64,000 bases of DNA, taken from assembly GCA_903832625.1 (NCBI GenBank), contig CAILCI010000037.1:30224-94223 (forward strand). Direction: 5' to 3'. This stretch comes from an uncultured Burkholderiales bacterium. Lineage in GTDB: Bacteria > Pseudomonadota > Gammaproteobacteria > Burkholderiales > Burkholderiaceae_C. Numbering within the stretch: position 1 is the stretch's first letter; each line of letters opens with the position of its first letter. Positions 61,967-64,000 of this stretch are shown here, one piece after another. The translations under genes were made by a program, and so were the position numbers. Under the pieces are notes generated by a model. That model was not told the DNA's origin and made no database searches. It saw only the letters and a program-made list of their open reading frames with translations.

Positions 61967-63259
61967 TTATTTGAGGTAGGCCAACACCGCTTGCACCGTG
62001 CGCTCGGTTGCACCACGGTGTTGCTGAGAAAACTCGGCACAAGCGGCCACATGGGCATTTTCGTCTGCTCCGCTGCAAGCAATTTGCAGCGCCAAGGTGA
62101 TGGCGTGCGCCATGTCCTCGGCACGTTCAGCGGCACCCGCGGCAAGCGCCAATTCTGCTGCCAGCTCGAAGTTGAAGGTGTGCGGCCCCATCACCACGGG
62201 GCAACCGCAGGCGGTGGCTTCGATCAGATTTTGACCACCCAAGGGCGCAAAACTTCCTCCCAGCAATGCCACATCGGACAGGCCAAAATACAGCGCCATC
62301 TCACCCATTGAGTCACCCAGCCACAGCGTATTGCCATCGCCCAGCTCAGGGCCGCTGGCTGTCCATTGGCTGCGGCGCAACACTTGCCAGCCGCGTTGTT
62401 GCATGAGTTGCGCCACCTCATCAAAACGCTGCGGATGGCGCGGCACCACCAGCCATTGCGCTGCGCGTAAATGGGCTTGAGCGTCTAACGCGCTGTCTTT
62501 GAGGGCTTGGAGCGCGTCAAGCCAGAGGTTTTCCTCACCTTCGCGCGAACTGGCCAAGGTAATGACGGGACGCTGCAAACGCTTTTTCCACAGCAGCGCC
62601 TGCGCGAGTTGCGCGGTGTCAGCTTGGGCGTCAAATTTAAGATTGCCCAGCACTGCACGCACCTTGGCACCCAAGGCTTGCAAGCGCTGTGCATCTGCGG
62701 GGGTTTGCGCCCACACGCCCGATAGCCCAGCATAGGCAGGCCGCGAGAGCCACGCCAAGCGTTGTGCTTTACGTTGACTTTTTTCACTCATGCGTGCATT
62801 GACCAAGAGCAAAGGAATATGCGCTGCTTGGCAAGCATGAACCATATTTGGCCAAACCTCCGTCTCAAGCACTATGCCCGCTGCGGGTTTGAAATGCCTC
62901 AAGAATCGCGCCACGGCTTGCGGTGTGTCCCACGGCTGCCACACCTGTACATCGCCCTCGCGCAACAAAGTTTGACCTTGATTGCGCCCCGTGGCTGTGC
63001 CGTGAGTGAGCAAAATTTTGATCTGCGGCAAGGCTTGGCGCAGCCCTTCAAGCAATACCGCTGCCGCACGCGTTTCGCCCAAAGACACAGCGTGAATCCA
63101 CACGTATTGCCCACTGTGTGTTGCGCTGGTTTGGGCGTAATAACCAAAACGCTCTGGCACAGCTTCCAAATAACCTGGCTCAACTTGCCCGCGTCGGCGC
63201 AACTTGGCTTTGAGAACAGGCTGCAAAACCAACATCAACAAGCTATAGAAAAAACGCAT
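61967..63259 (-). CDS. waaA: 3-deoxy-D-manno-octulosonic acid transferase
   Basis: WIHAVSLGETRAAAVLLEGLR; GIVLETEVWPNMVHACQAAHIPLLLVNARMSEKS. Confidence 0.95.
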   Translation of the reverse strand: MRFFYSLLMLVLQPVLKAKLRRRGQVEPGYLEAVPERFGYYAQTSATHSGQYVWIHAVSLGETRAAAVLLEGLRQALPQIKILLTHGTATGRNQGQTLLREGDVQVWQPWDTPQAVARFLRHFKPAAGIVLETEVWPNMVHACQAAHIPLLLVNARMSEKSQRKAQRLAWLSRPAYAGLSGVWAQTPADAQRLQALGAKVRAVLGNLKFDAQADTAQLAQALLWKKRLQRPVITLASSREGEENLWLDALQALKDSALDAQAHLRAAQWLVVPRHPQRFDEVAQLMQQRGWQVLRRSQWTASGPELGDGNTLWLGDSMGEMALYFGLSDVALLGGSFAPLGGQNLIEATACGCPVVMGPHTFNFELAAELALAAGAAERAEDMAHAITLALQIACSGADENAHVAACAEFSQQHRGATERTVQAVLAYLK

Positions 63260-64000
63260 TATGCGCTCACCTTTTGCCATGCTTGCCAAACGGTCTCTAG
63301 GGTGGGTGCGGGTGGGTGAAACACAAACACTTGGCGCGTCAAACCCACCGGGCCGGTGCGCCAAGCGGTGTCAAAGTTGTAAATCTGAACATGTGGCAAA
63401 TCAAGTGCCACTGCGATGTGGCTCAAGCCACTGTCCACGCCAATCACGCCTTGGCAAGAGGACATTTGGTGGGTGAGTTCATCCAAGCTCAGACTCGGCC
63501 AAACCACGGCGTTGCGCAAGCTTGCGGCAATTTCTTGGCTTCGTTGCAACTCTTGTGCATTGCCATGCGGCAGCACCACTTGATAGCCCAAGTCGTTGAG
63601 GCGTTTGCCAAGGGTGAGCCAGCTCTGAAGCGGCCATTCTTTGTCGGCGCGTGATGTGCCGTGAACCAAGACCACACAAGGTTTTTGTGTTGGAATTGAT
63701 GATGGTGGTCTGTCTTGCGCCACCAAGCCGTAGCGCACCTCGGCCCCAAAGCTGTAGCCCAAAGCTTGAGCACACACCACACGCGACCTGACCAGAGCGT
63801 GAATATGGGGCTCAACCGCAATTGCCACATCGGCCACCCAGCGCGTAGGCGGTTCATAGCCTGAGCCCATGGTTCTGTTGGCCATGGCAAAGCGTTTGCC
63901 TTGCGACGTGGTGCGCGCCAGCCAAGACATCCAAGCCGATTTCGTCAGGCCTTGCAGGTCAATCACCGCGTCATAAGCCTCGCGCTGCAAGTCTGCTTTA
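63259..64000 (-). CDS. waaC: Lipopolysaccharide heptosyltransferase I, partial (runs off the window end)
   Basis: YDAVIDLQGLTKSAWMSWLA; HGTSRADKEWPLQSW; GVDSGLSHIAVALDLP. Confidence 0.92.
   Translation of the reverse strand, partial: KADLQREAYDAVIDLQGLTKSAWMSWLARTTSQGKRFAMANRTMGSGYEPPTRWVADVAIAVEPHIHALVRSRVVCAQALGYSFGAEVRYGLVAQDRPPSSIPTQKPCVVLVHGTSRADKEWPLQSWLTLGKRLNDLGYQVVLPHGNAQELQRSQEIAASLRNAVVWPSLSLDELTHQMSSCQGVIGVDSGLSHIAVALDLPHVQIYNFDTAWRTGPVGLTRQVFVFHPPAPTLETVWQAWQKVSA

Noticed and set aside
1-64000. CRISPR arrays, prophage, transposons, rRNA
   Set aside because: No regularly spaced direct repeats, phage structural genes, transposase ORFs or rRNA-like sequence seen by eye

Overview
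The window is ordinary, gene-dense chromosome from a betaproteobacterium. The gene content and order (rpsO-pnp-quinone oxidoreductase-tpiA-secG-tRNA-Leu-nuoA..G; rpsU-yqeY; pcm-rhodanese-tolC-waaA-waaC) suggest Burkholderiales/Comamonadaceae, which is inference. I found about 70 protein genes, one tRNA-Leu(GAG), several intrinsic terminators, and no rRNA, prophage, transposase or CRISPR array. Most of the window is conserved housekeeping. The most interesting signals are: (1) a two-gene module at 16.45-17.05 kb that the ORF track misses, made of a 32-aa peptide with a Pro7 run whose Shine-Dalgarno is buried in a hairpin and whose stop overlaps (ATGA) the start of a predicted two-TM protein; (2) a run of stem-loops in the leader of a RhlE-like DEAD-box helicase; (3) a nested stem-loop upstream of a core-MetE-like gene; (4) an Anbu-type proteasome homologue coupled to mutS; (5) a truncated PIN-domain toxin remnant next to uppP; (6) a HTH-receiver regulator with an AT-rich, repeat-containing upstream region. 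Coordinates were read by eye from the sequence and the ORF track. No database search or folding program was run.
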